64,000 nucleotides of DNA from assembly GCF_007833275.1 (NCBI RefSeq), contig NZ_CP042241.1, positions 2,046,001 through 2,110,000 on the forward strand, written 5' to 3'. The translations under genes were made by a program, and so were the position numbers. This DNA is from Salarchaeum sp. JOR-1 (GTDB taxonomy: Archaea; Halobacteriota; Halobacteria; Halobacteriales; Halobacteriaceae). The notes under the pieces were generated by a model. The model searched no databases, was not told the DNA's origin, and saw only the letters and a list, made by a program, of their open reading frames with translations. Of the stretch, positions 41,215 to 50,232 are shown in pieces (position 1 is the first letter of the stretch; each line of letters opens with the position of its first letter).

Positions 41215-42282
41215 TCAGGCACCTCGTTCGTAGTGGCGGACGCTCCCCGCGAACAGGACGCAACAGACGGCGAGCGTCCCGAGCAGGAGGACGAAGGTGT
41301 CCGCGTAGGCCGTGAGCGGTTGGCCGCGGAGCGTGAACCCGCGAGCGGCGACCATCGCGTGATAAGTCGGAAGGGACGTGATGAAGTCGCGGCGGGCGAC
41401 GGAGAAGAACCCGCGCGGGTAAGCGAGTCCGGAGAACGCGAGACAGAAGAGAAGGACGGCGAGGTTCGCGAGGCGTCCCCACGCGGAGAACCGGAGCGCG
41501 ACGGTGACGGCGGCGGCGAACGTCCCCGCGGCGAGGAACGTGAGCGCGGACACGGCGATGACGCTCGGCCGCAGGAACCCCACCGGGGTGCCGAGGTATC
41601 GGCTCGCGAGGTCGAACACCGCGATGGGCGCGACGAGCAGAACGGTGAACGCGACGAGTTTCGTCGCGACAACCCGAGAGAGCGAGGATTCGAGGCGGAG
41701 GCGGTCGATGGCGGCCTCCTCCGACGCGAGGTTGTACGGGAGGTAGGCGAGCGCGACGAGCAACACGAGCACGAGCAGGAACGTCGGCAGCAGGTACGCG
41801 GAGAGCGACCACTCGCGGCCGACGACCGTGTACGTCGCGGTGACCGGGCGGTCGAGGAGCGAGGAGAGGCCGCGCTCCGCGACGGTCGCGAGGACCTGCG
41901 CGGGTTCCTGGTAGGGCACGACGCTCCCGGAGACGAACAGGTCGACGGTCGCGCGGCCCGACCCCCCGGCGAGGTTCGCGGGCGCGGTGACGACCGCGTA
42001 CACGCGCTCGTGAGCGAGCGCCCGCATCGCCGCCGTTCTCGACTCGTAGATGCTGGGGTCGCTGAACAGCGTCACCGCCGCGCGCACCACTTCGAGGTCG
42101 TCCCGCGTCACGCCCGATCCCGCCGGTGCAACCGCGACCTGCACGGACTTCGGGAGCACGTGCTCGAACGCGAGCGTCCCGTACACGAAGATGGCGGGCG
42201 CGACGACGAACAGAACGAACAGCGGGAGTTTCTTCCGCCAGCCCCAGCGGAGTTCCTTCGCGAGGAGCGGCGGGAGCGCCAT
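41215..42282 (-). CDS. ABC-2 type permease
   Basis: A 355-residue membrane protein with one N-terminal helix (about residues 18-40), a roughly 115-residue extracytoplasmic loop, and five to six C-terminal helices (from about residue 160). This is the layout of ABC-2/NatB-like exporters. The periplasm-facing loop contains VYAVVTAPANLAGG, as in YhgE/ABC-2_3-type domains. Its start lies directly after the lipoprotein stop. Likely exports an ion, lipid or drug; not determinable. Confidence 0.87.
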   Translation of the reverse strand: MALPPLLAKELRWGWRKKLPLFVLFVVAPAIFVYGTLAFEHVLPKSVQVAVAPAGSGVTRDDLEVVRAAVTLFSDPSIYESRTAAMRALAHERVYAVVTAPANLAGGSGRATVDLFVSGSVVPYQEPAQVLATVAERGLSSLLDRPVTATYTVVGREWSLSAYLLPTFLLVLVLLVALAYLPYNLASEEAAIDRLRLESSLSRVVATKLVAFTVLLVAPIAVFDLASRYLGTPVGFLRPSVIAVSALTFLAAGTFAAAVTVALRFSAWGRLANLAVLLFCLAFSGLAYPRGFFSVARRDFITSLPTYHAMVAARGFTLRGQPLTAYADTFVLLLGTLAVCCVLFAGSVRHYERGA

Positions 42283-43356
42283 CTACGCGGTCGCGGTCGT
42301 CGTCGCTGAGCCGGTACTCGACTCGTTGTACGCGCTCTCTATCGCGTTCTCGATGTTGGACGCGGCGTTCTCGTAGGAGACGGTGACGGTCGTGCCCTCG
42401 CTCGTCACCTCGATTTTGTCGAGGGTCTCCGCGGCGGCCTCCTCGGACGCGAGTTCGTACGCCGAGAGCGCGCCCTGCATGACCTGCATGATGTTCGTCG
42501 CGGCGCTGCTCGTGTTCGTCACGACGTGCGTCACGCCGCCGATGTCCGTGTCCTCGACGTAGAACGCTCCCGAGACCACCTGTACGGAGTTCAGCGTCTC
42601 GCTCGCGAACTGCGTCTCGGAGGCGTACGGACCGGTGTCGAGTTCCTGCTGGGGGACGGTCATCGCGAACTTCACGTAGCCCGCGCGAGTGTCCGCGAAC
42701 GTCTGCCGGAGGTCGCCGCTCACCGCGGGCGCGTCACCCGCACGCACGTCCACGACGGCTTTCACGGCGGATTCAGTGCCGGTGACGAACGCGCCGTCAC
42801 CGAGCCAGCCGACGACGCTCCCGCTCGCGAACGCCGATTCGGGCACCCAGATCGTCGCGTTCCCGTAGGTCTCCGTCGAGAACTCCATCCCGGTCTGGTT
42901 CGTCACCGCCGACTTCAGTTCGGTCTTGGAGAGCGAGGACGTGACGAGCGCGCCGTTGAACGACCCGGAGTCGGTGTCGGCCTGCTCGCTCGCGTTCGAG
43001 AACGCCGTCACCGTCTCGAACTGGGTCGCTGACAGCCCCGTGTCGTTCTCCGCGTCGGCGATGGCTTCGGAGACGGACGCGGGACCCGAGTAGTACGGCG
43101 ACGACGCGTTCATCTCGGAGAAGTACGTGTTCGCGACGCCGCGGAGCGTGTCGTCTTCGAGCATCGATTCTACGTCGACGAACGCGAGGGAGTCGACGTT
43201 CGCGGGGACGCTGTCGAGCTGTGCGGCGGCACTCGCGCTCCCACCGTCGTCGGTGAGGAGTCCGGCACAGCCGGCGGTCGAGACGAGCATCGCGACGGCG
43301 AGAACGGCGGCGACCGACCGTGCGGTCGCGCCGCCACCAGTGGAGGGAAACGTCAT
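42283..43356 (-). CDS. Putative lipoprotein linked to the ABC exporter
   Basis: A 357-residue exported protein with lipobox TAGC (Cys30) and a Ser/Ala/Gly-rich linker. The mature domain is rich in Ser/Thr/Ala and in Asn-x-Ser/Thr sequons; near residues 50-60 it has VDSLAFVDVESML, a type of opening seen in haloarchaeal DUF3352-like surface proteins. The C-terminus has a Thr/Ala-rich tail. It is the first gene of the unit, with the permease following without gap, so it may deliver or receive the exporter's substrate. Confidence 0.72.
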   Translation of the reverse strand: MTFPSTGGGATARSVAAVLAVAMLVSTAGCAGLLTDDGGSASAAAQLDSVPANVDSLAFVDVESMLEDDTLRGVANTYFSEMNASSPYYSGPASVSEAIADAENDTGLSATQFETVTAFSNASEQADTDSGSFNGALVTSSLSKTELKSAVTNQTGMEFSTETYGNATIWVPESAFASGSVVGWLGDGAFVTGTESAVKAVVDVRAGDAPAVSGDLRQTFADTRAGYVKFAMTVPQQELDTGPYASETQFASETLNSVQVVSGAFYVEDTDIGGVTHVVTNTSSAATNIMQVMQGALSAYELASEEAAAETLDKIEVTSEGTTVTVSYENAASNIENAIESAYNESSTGSATTTATA

Positions 43357-43490
43357 GGACAGGCGTTCTCTCGCGGCTCGTATAACGGTTTTCCAACACC
43401 CGCGCGACCCAACACGGCGACGCAGTCAGGCCGTGCCGGCCACCGCGCGGCCGCCGCACGTGTTTTCCGCCGGCCGCCCCTACCGCGGGT

Positions 43491-44153
43491 ATGACCGCGG
43501 TCATCTTCGACATGGACGGCGTCATCGTCGACACGGAACGATACTGGAAGGACGTCATCGAGCAGGTCATCGACGAGCTCGTCGTGGACGGCGACGACCT
43601 CGAACCGACGGACCTCATCGGCATCAACGTCCACGACCAGTACGACCGCCTCCGCGAGGAGGGGTACGACCTCACCGTCGACTCCGCCGACGAGTACTTC
43701 GACTTCTACGACGACCACGCGAAAGCCGTCTACACCGAGCACGCCGACCTGATGCCGGGCTTCCACGACCTCCTCGACGAACTCGACGAGCACGGCGTGC
43801 CGCTCGCCGTCTGCACGTCCTCGTACCCGAGCTGGCTGGAGATGGCGTTCGACCGCTTCGACCTCGACGGCCGCTTCGACGTGGTGGTGTCCGCGGCCGA
43901 CCTCGACATCCCGGGGAAGCCCGAACCCGACATCTACGAGGCGACGATGAACCGCCTCGGCGTCACCGCCGACGAGACGGTGGTCGTCGAGGACTCGGAG
44001 AACGGCATCCGCGCCGCCGCCCGCTCGGGCGCGTACGTCATCGCGTACGAGGCCGACGAGGCCGGCGAGATGGACGCGTCCGCCGCGGACGAAGTCGCCG
44101 CGTCCGCGAGCGACCTCCGCGAGCGCTTGCTCGCCGTGCTCGACGCGCGCTAA
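43491..44153 (+). CDS. HAD superfamily hydrolase (beta-phosphoglucomutase/phosphatase-like)
   Basis: A 220-residue subfamily IA HAD protein. Motif I IFDMDGVIVDTE (nucleophile Asp7, acid Asp9), motif II CTSSYPSW, motif III Lys in PGKPEPDIYEAT, motif IV VVEDSENGIRAA. The helical cap sits between motifs I and II. Likely a sugar- or small-molecule phosphatase or a mutase; relatives cover both. Confidence 0.88.
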   Translation: MTAVIFDMDGVIVDTERYWKDVIEQVIDELVVDGDDLEPTDLIGINVHDQYDRLREEGYDLTVDSADEYFDFYDDHAKAVYTEHADLMPGFHDLLDELDEHGVPLAVCTSSYPSWLEMAFDRFDLDGRFDVVVSAADLDIPGKPEPDIYEATMNRLGVTADETVVVEDSENGIRAAARSGAYVIAYEADEAGEMDASAADEVAASASDLRERLLAVLDAR

Positions 44154-44160
44154 TGCCATT

Positions 44161-44196
44161 CCCGCGACGGATCCGAGGACGCGTTCGCGTCGCGGG
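44161..44196. terminator. Hairpin between convergent HAD and helicase genes
   Basis: CCCGCGACG (44161-44169) and CGTCGCGGG (44188-44196) form a perfect 9-bp stem. It lies 7 bp after the HAD stop and before the 3' end of the Lhr-type helicase. Confidence 0.4.
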
Positions 44197-44231
44197 GTGA
44201 ATGCGGGCGTGGAAGCGAGCTACCGCGACAG

Positions 44232-47063
44232 CTAGTCCCAGAACGCCTTCGTCCGGGCGTACTCGCGTTCGCGTTCGAGGATGTCCCGGTAGAAGTCCGC
44301 CTCGTTCTCCCGGTGGTTGTTGATGATGCGGGCGGCGTTCTGCGGGCCGACCCCGCGAGCGACGAGCGCCTTCACGGCCTTCGACCCGTGGCCCTGCACG
44401 AGGCTCGCGTTCCGGTAGACGCGCTCGGTTCGCTTCTCCTGTTCCGCGTCCTTCTCGTCCGCCCGCACCGCTGTCACCGCGTCGTCCGCCCACGGACTCA
44501 GCGCGGCTACCATCGTCGACCCGCACCGCGGGCACTCGGGCTGGTCTTGCACGCGGGAGACCTTCGTCTCGTGCTCCCAGTCCTGGCAGTGCACGCAGAA
44601 CAGCCGGACGCGGTCGTCCTCGATGCGGTTCTTCACGGTGTTGATGACGCTCGCGTCCGCGTTCTCGGGCGTGAGGAGTTCCTGGCCCGACGACCGGCCG
44701 CCGACGCCGATGGCGGTACGGCGGCCGTGCACGACGAGGTCGAGGTCGCCGGACTGGAGCCGGGAGAGCACGTCCCGCGCGCGCTCCACGTCGAGGTCGG
44801 TGTGGAACACCTCCCGCATCGCCTCGTCGTAGACCGGCGTGTCCTCGAGGGCGGCCATCACGCGGTTCAGGCCGACGCCGTCCCGGCCCTTCCAGCGCTT
44901 GAGCGCGCCGAACTTCGCCGCGACGTGACTCAGCGTGAACTTGAGCGCGTCCGACTTCTTCAGCGAGAGTTCGAGCAGCGGACGGATGTGGTCGGGGTCG
45001 GTCTCCTCCAGCACGTCGAGCACGTCGCTCGCCCGGGTTCCCTGCGGAACCTCCAAGGAGATGCGGTACGGCCCCACGTCCAGCCCCACCGAGGAGCCGG
45101 TTCGCTGACCGAGAAGCGCGGAGAGCAGCCGTCCGAGCGTCTCGTTCGCGCGGTGGCCGAGCGCGGCGTTCACCACGATGTCGCGGCCCTGTGACTCCAC
45201 GACGACGCGGTCGTCGGTCGGCACGGGCGCGTCCGCGTCGACCGTTCGCTCCACGGGGTCGAGCGCCTGCTCCGCCGTGTAGGCGTCCGTCGGATACCGC
45301 TCGACCAGGTCGCGCGCGACGGACTCGACGCCGGCGCCCGACTCGAACTGCGGGCCGACGACGCGCCGAATCTCCCCGACCTCCTGCGCCACGTCGTACG
45401 GCACCGGGATCTCGGAGCCGGTCCACGACGGCACTTCGCCCGAGGGGTCTTCGATGGGACTGACCTCGACCCGGCCCTCCTCCTCGTCCACCTCCGCGAT
45501 GCGCCACATCTCGCCGCGCTGGATGAACGACGCGCCCGGTTCCGCGAAGTTCACGACGAACCGCTCGTCCAGCGTCCCGACCTGCCGGCCCGACGCCACG
45601 TCGTACACCTCGTACGTCTCCTCGTCGGGTATCATCGAGAGGTTCGCGTAGTAGTACTGCCACGTCCCCCCGGACTTCTCGATGGTGTCCGCCTCCTCGT
45701 CCAGCCACAGCACGCGGTTCCGGCTGAGTTCCTCCACGACCGCCTTGAACGTCTCCTCGTCGAGGTGGCGGAACGGGTACGCCCGCGTCACGATCTGGTA
45801 CGCGCGATACGCCTTGAGCTCGCCGAAGTCCATCAGCAGACCCACGACCTGGTTCGCGACCGTGTCGAGGCTGCCGTGGTGAATCGGCGTCTCCTCCACG
45901 TCGCCATCGGCGGCCCGGCGGGCGATCGCGAGCGCCTCCAGCGTGTCGTCCGGGTGGCCGGTGACGATGGTGCCGTGCGAGACCTCGTCGCGGCGGTGGC
46001 CGGCGCGCCCGACGCGCTGGAGGAGGCGCGCGACCTCCCGCGGACTCGAGTACTGGACGACGTGGTCGATGCGGCCCACGTCGATACCGAGTTCCATCGA
46101 ACTCGTACACAGCAGTCCGTCCAGCTCCCCGGCCTTGAACTGGTCTTCGACCTCGATGCGGGCCTCCTTCGAGAGGCTACCGTGGTGGACGCCGATGTTC
46201 GCGCCGAGTTCCTTGAACCGCGACCCGAGCGCCTCCGCCGTCTGCCGCGTGTTCACGAAAACCAGGGTGGAGTCGTGTTCGTCGACGATTTCACGTATCG
46301 CTCGGACGTGGCTCGCGACGTCGGGACTCGTCAGGAGTTCGTTCGACAGCCGCTCGTCGGACTCCCGCACTCGCGGTTCGCGCACCGTGAAATCCACCTG
46401 TGAGGTCACGTCGACCTCCACGATGTCGCACTCCCGGCCGCCCGTGAGGAAGTTCGCGACCTCCCGCGGGTCGCCGACGGTCGCGGACAGGCCGATGCGC
46501 TGGAAGTCGCCCGCGAGTTCCCGGAGGCGTTCGAGGCCGATGGTGAGTTGGGCGCCGCGCTTCGCGCCAGCGAGTTCGTGCACCTCGTCCACGACGACGT
46601 GGTGGACGTCGGAGAGCGCGCGCCGCAGTTTCTCGCCGGTGAGCATCGCCTGCAGCGTCTCCGGCGTCGTCACCAGCACGTCCGGCGGGTCGTTCGCCTG
46701 CTTGGTGCGCTGGTACTGCGTCGTGTCCCCGTGGCGAACGTCCACCTCGATATCCAGTTCCTCACCCCACCAGTCGAGACGCTCGCGCATGTCGCGGTTC
46801 AGCGCGCGCAGCGGCGTGACGTACAGCGCGCTGATGCCGAACCGCGGCTCCGCCTCCGCGATAGCCGACAGAACCGGCAGCATCGCCGTCTCCGTCTTCC
46901 CCGTTCCCGTCGGCGCGATGACGAGGCCGTCGTGGCCCGCCACCAGCGGCGGAATCGCGCGCTGCTGCGGCTCCGTCGGCGTGCTGAACCCGCGCTCCGA
47001 GAGCGCGCTCCGAACCGGCCCTGACAGCCGGCTGAACGCGTCGGCGACGCCCGCGTCGCTCAT
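44232..47063 (-). CDS. Lhr-type ATP-dependent DNA/RNA helicase
   Basis: A 943-residue superfamily 2 helicase. Walker A APTGTGKTETAMLP (motif I, about residues 50-63), DEVH box VVDEVHELAGAKRG (motif II), motif VI QRVGRAGHRRDE, followed by an Lhr winged-helix/beta-barrel module and, at the C-terminus, a Cys4 zinc ribbon (CVHCQDWE and CPRCGST). Lhr-core proteins act in DNA repair or RNA processing. The ATG at 47063 (MSDAGVADAF) is used because the upstream in-frame extension is not family-like. Confidence 0.92.
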   Translation of the reverse strand: MSDAGVADAFSRLSGPVRSALSERGFSTPTEPQQRAIPPLVAGHDGLVIAPTGTGKTETAMLPVLSAIAEAEPRFGISALYVTPLRALNRDMRERLDWWGEELDIEVDVRHGDTTQYQRTKQANDPPDVLVTTPETLQAMLTGEKLRRALSDVHHVVVDEVHELAGAKRGAQLTIGLERLRELAGDFQRIGLSATVGDPREVANFLTGGRECDIVEVDVTSQVDFTVREPRVRESDERLSNELLTSPDVASHVRAIREIVDEHDSTLVFVNTRQTAEALGSRFKELGANIGVHHGSLSKEARIEVEDQFKAGELDGLLCTSSMELGIDVGRIDHVVQYSSPREVARLLQRVGRAGHRRDEVSHGTIVTGHPDDTLEALAIARRAADGDVEETPIHHGSLDTVANQVVGLLMDFGELKAYRAYQIVTRAYPFRHLDEETFKAVVEELSRNRVLWLDEEADTIEKSGGTWQYYYANLSMIPDEETYEVYDVASGRQVGTLDERFVVNFAEPGASFIQRGEMWRIAEVDEEEGRVEVSPIEDPSGEVPSWTGSEIPVPYDVAQEVGEIRRVVGPQFESGAGVESVARDLVERYPTDAYTAEQALDPVERTVDADAPVPTDDRVVVESQGRDIVVNAALGHRANETLGRLLSALLGQRTGSSVGLDVGPYRISLEVPQGTRASDVLDVLEETDPDHIRPLLELSLKKSDALKFTLSHVAAKFGALKRWKGRDGVGLNRVMAALEDTPVYDEAMREVFHTDLDVERARDVLSRLQSGDLDLVVHGRRTAIGVGGRSSGQELLTPENADASVINTVKNRIEDDRVRLFCVHCQDWEHETKVSRVQDQPECPRCGSTMVAALSPWADDAVTAVRADEKDAEQEKRTERVYRNASLVQGHGSKAVKALVARGVGPQNAARIINNHRENEADFYRDILEREREYARTKAFWD

Positions 47064-47158
47064 ACAGAACACTGGGCTGGCGGCCGGATAAGCACACCGT
47101 GAGCGTGCTATCAATCGACACCCGCTGGCTACTTGGGGCGGGGGGACGAGGAACCGAT

Positions 47159-47926
47159 ATGTATCTCGCAGACGAAGCCTGGCCCGACCTGCAGGGCGAA
47201 CTCGACGGCACCGTCGCGCTCGTCCCGCTCGGCTCCACGGAACAGCACGGCCCCCACCTCCCCGAGGCCACCGACCACCTCATCGCGGAGGCGTTCGCGA
47301 GACGGGCCGCCGACCGCACCGGCTTCCTCTGCACGCCCACCGTCAACATCGGCGTCAGCCCCCATCACCGCCAGTTTCCCGGGACGATGTGGGTGGACGC
47401 GCCCGCGTTCCGCCAGTACGTCGAATCCTTCACGCGAAACCTCGCCTACCACGGCGTCCGAAAAGTCGTGTTCGTGAACGCGCACGGGGGGAACGTCGAG
47501 CACCTGCGCGAGGTCGGCCGCCGCCTTCGCGACGCCGAGGACGCCTACGCCGTCGAGTGGATGTGGAACGATTCCATCCCCGACCTCGTGGACGACGCGT
47601 TCGAGCACAACGGCCCGCACGGCGGCCCGAAGGAGACCGCGCTCATCCAGTACCTCCACGGGAATCTCGTGCACGACGACCGCCTCGAAGACGCACACGA
47701 GGGCGGCGTCGAATCCCTCGCCGACCTCGACACCGTGAAGCACGGCGCGCGAACGTTCTACGACGCCGTCGAGAACAGCGAGAACGGCGTGTTCGGCGAC
47801 CAGACCGACGCCACTCCGGAGAAGGGTGAAGCGCTGTTCGAGGCCGCGCTCGACGAACTCTGCCAGCTCGCGGAGTGGCTCGACGACCAGCCGTTCGAAG
47901 CCCTCCTCCCGCCGGAGAGAGTATAA
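47159..47926 (+). CDS. Creatininase family protein (possible ArfB-type deformylase)
   Basis: A 255-residue metal-dependent amidohydrolase of the creatininase fold. Metal ligands are visible in PLGSTEQHGPHLPEATDH, in VFVNAHGGN, and in the Glu of HGGPKETALIQYLHG. In archaea, members of this family remove the formyl group in the riboflavin/F420 pathway (ArfB). A pathway partner, ArfC-like, is encoded 3.6 kb downstream, which supports but does not prove this role. ATG at 47159 chosen at MYLADEAWP. Confidence 0.82.
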   Translation: MYLADEAWPDLQGELDGTVALVPLGSTEQHGPHLPEATDHLIAEAFARRAADRTGFLCTPTVNIGVSPHHRQFPGTMWVDAPAFRQYVESFTRNLAYHGVRKVVFVNAHGGNVEHLREVGRRLRDAEDAYAVEWMWNDSIPDLVDDAFEHNGPHGGPKETALIQYLHGNLVHDDRLEDAHEGGVESLADLDTVKHGARTFYDAVENSENGVFGDQTDATPEKGEALFEAALDELCQLAEWLDDQPFEALLPPERV

Positions 47927-48061
47927 ATAGGAAGCCGCGGCCAGACTCGGCGTGTTCTGACGATGGCCCGCGGGCCGCCGACTCGACGCCGTCCTTCGAC
48001 GACACCCGTTCGGGTACTGGCGACGCACGGCCCGCGGACGCGGACGCGTCGGCCGCACGCC

Positions 48062-48799
48062 CTACAGGTAGCGGTAGTCACCCAGCCGCGTGGCGTCGAG
48101 GAGGTAGGCGTCCGCCGACGGCAGCGCCTCCGGGAGGAACGGCGCGAGGAACCCCTGTCCCTCGACGTTCACCCACGTCCCTCCACAGAGGTCGTTGAAC
48201 GCCGGGCACACGACCAGCTCGGCGTCCACCTCGACGCGCTCCCCGAACCGGTCGCGGAACGGGCCCGAGTCGAGCGGCCCGCGGAGCCACGCGCGCTCCA
48301 CCCGCGACCCGCCGACCGCGTCCTCCAGCCGAACGGCCGGGTGTTCGTGCCCCATGCAGACCACGTCCGCCGAGAGCACGTCCCGGCTCGGCCACGTGTG
48401 GCCGTGCACGAACCCCACGTCGCCGAACCGCGCGCCATCGCCCGGCGTCACCTCGACGTCGAGCACGTCGTCGAGGTTGCCGTCGTGGTTCCCGCGAACG
48501 AGCGTCACCGGCACGGGACACTCCCGGACGAGGGTTTCGAGTTCCTCGCGCTCCGCGCCGTCCGGCGTCCCGATCTGGTGGCCGAGGTCGCCGAGGAACA
48601 CCACGCGCTCCGCGCCCGTCCGCACGACGAGCGACAGCACGCGCTCCCGTCGCGTCTCCGCCTGCGAATCGACTTCCAGCCCCTCACGACGGAGCGAGCG
48701 CTCGATGCCCGCGTGGTAGTCCGCGACCACGAGCGCCGACTCCCCGCCGAGATCTGCGACCGCCGCGGGCGCGTCCGGGACGGGTTCGACGCGCGCCAT
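48062..48799 (-). CDS. Calcineurin-like metallophosphoesterase of the RPA operon
   Basis: A 245-residue metallophosphoesterase. Metal-binding motifs in order: VVADYHAGIE, VFLGDLGHQ, LVRGNHDGN, FVHGHTWP and CMGHEHP. It overlaps the stop of the RPA-associated protein gene by one base. In Haloferax the same three-gene order (rpa, rpap, phosphoesterase) is known, and the phosphoesterase is part of that conserved operon, so a role in DNA repair or replication is probable. Substrate unknown. Confidence 0.88.
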   Translation of the reverse strand: MARVEPVPDAPAAVADLGGESALVVADYHAGIERSLRREGLEVDSQAETRRERVLSLVVRTGAERVVFLGDLGHQIGTPDGAEREELETLVRECPVPVTLVRGNHDGNLDDVLDVEVTPGDGARFGDVGFVHGHTWPSRDVLSADVVCMGHEHPAVRLEDAVGGSRVERAWLRGPLDSGPFRDRFGERVEVDAELVVCPAFNDLCGGTWVNVEGQGFLAPFLPEALPSADAYLLDATRLGDYRYL

Positions 48800-50232
48800 C
48801 AGATGGCCTTGAGCGTGTCCTCCCCGGACTCGTAGCACCGCCCGCTCATCAGCGCGCTCTGAATGGCGTCCTCGACGTCACCGGTGTCTTCGTCGGTCGC
48901 TTCGACGACCGTCCGAATCACCTCGTCGCGGTCGACGCCGTTCCCGTCGTCGAGGTCGTCCATCGTGTCCACGACGAAGTCCTCAAGATCGCCCTCGAAC
49001 ACGTTCTCGCCCTCGCCGTCCGATTGGTCGTCATCGGCGTCGAGCGATTCGCTGGAGTCCTCGAACTCGTCCGGATCCGCTGCCTCGGGTTCGATACCGA
49101 CCTCGCCCGCCTCGGGGATGTCGTCGCCCGTGGAGAAGTCCATGTCGAACTCCTCCTCGATTTCCTCGCGCTCCTCCTCGTCGAACTCGTACATCTCGTC
49201 CGACCCCCCGGACTCGAAGTCACCGAGGCTCTCGGACTCCTCGGATTCGGGTTCGACCGCCTCGGGTTCGGGCGCGGTGGACTCCGCGAGTTCCTCGGTC
49301 GTTCCGACCTCGCCGGCGTCCGTCGCCTCCGGCTCCGCCTCGACCGCCGAGACCTCCGCAGTCTCGGACTCGGGTTCGCTCTCGGACTCCACGTCCGCTT
49401 CAGTCTCGGACTCGGACTCCGCCACCGACTCACCCGTCGATTCGGGTTCCGATTCAGGTTCGCGTGCCGGTTCCGAGTCGTCCGTGCTCGTCTCGAATTC
49501 GAGGTCGGCAGCCAGGTTCGACTCGACCGCGCCGCCGGCGTCGGGGGCGGGTGTGGTGGCGCCGACTTCGTCGCGGTCGCCGGCGACGACTTCGGCGGCC
49601 TGCCGGGCGACCGTCCGGAGGGCGTCGAGATACGCTTCGGTGGTGCCGTAGTGGTCGACGGCGAGCGGGACGCCCGCGGCGAGGTCGGGGCGAACCCCGG
49701 CGTCCGTGAGCGCGGCCCGGAGGTCGCTCTCGCGTTCCTCACGGCCGAGCGCTGCCGCGAACACGCCGATTCGCTCCGCGGTCTGTTCGGCCGTGCGGAC
49801 GACCCAGCGGTCGCGGGTGTCCGCGTCCACCTCGCTGATGGACTCCGGGCGGACCGACGTGTAGACCGTGTCGGCGTCGTCCGGCTCGAACGTCCGCGCT
49901 TTCCCGGTGACGGCGACGAACGCGGGCGCGTCCAGGCGTTCGAGGGACGCGAGCGCGTCCGGCTGGTACTGCCCGGCGTACACGACGAACGCGCCCGTCG
50001 GGTCAACGATTCGCGCACGCAACACGTCGTCGCTCACGTACTCCACTTCGGTGAGCACGCCGACGACGAACAGTCGGTTGACGCGCGCGCCCGTCGGCGT
50101 GACGACGTAGTTCGGCGCGCGCTCCTCGTCCGACTCCGCGTAGCTGAAGTCCGCGTCGTCGAACTCCGCCGCGAACACCCGCCACGCGACCTCTCGGCTC
50201 GGGCGGTCGTCTGGGGTCGAGTTCGAGCTCAT
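48799..50232 (-). CDS. RPA-associated protein
   Basis: A 477-residue partner of the single-stranded-DNA-binding protein encoded just upstream. N-terminal OB-fold-like region (about residues 1-140, starting near SREVAWRVFAAEFDDADFSY), a helical part (about 140-210), a long Glu/Ser/Asp-rich low-complexity linker (about 215-345), and a conserved C-terminal domain (about 395-477, near VFEGDLEDFVVDTMDDLDDG). COG3390-type proteins bind RPA in Haloferax (established knowledge). Start ATG overlaps the rpa stop (ATGA). Confidence 0.88.
   Translation of the reverse strand: MSSNSTPDDRPSREVAWRVFAAEFDDADFSYAESDEERAPNYVVTPTGARVNRLFVVGVLTEVEYVSDDVLRARIVDPTGAFVVYAGQYQPDALASLERLDAPAFVAVTGKARTFEPDDADTVYTSVRPESISEVDADTRDRWVVRTAEQTAERIGVFAAALGREERESDLRAALTDAGVRPDLAAGVPLAVDHYGTTEAYLDALRTVARQAAEVVAGDRDEVGATTPAPDAGGAVESNLAADLEFETSTDDSEPAREPESEPESTGESVAESESETEADVESESEPESETAEVSAVEAEPEATDAGEVGTTEELAESTAPEPEAVEPESEESESLGDFESGGSDEMYEFDEEEREEIEEEFDMDFSTGDDIPEAGEVGIEPEAADPDEFEDSSESLDADDDQSDGEGENVFEGDLEDFVVDTMDDLDDGNGVDRDEVIRTVVEATDEDTGDVEDAIQSALMSGRCYESGEDTLKAI

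Noticed and set aside
47927-48061. Open frame starting near 47963 after the creatininase gene
   Set aside because: Its product is Arg/Pro/Thr-rich and runs as a shadow across the phosphoesterase gene; the 135-bp gap shows no other signal.
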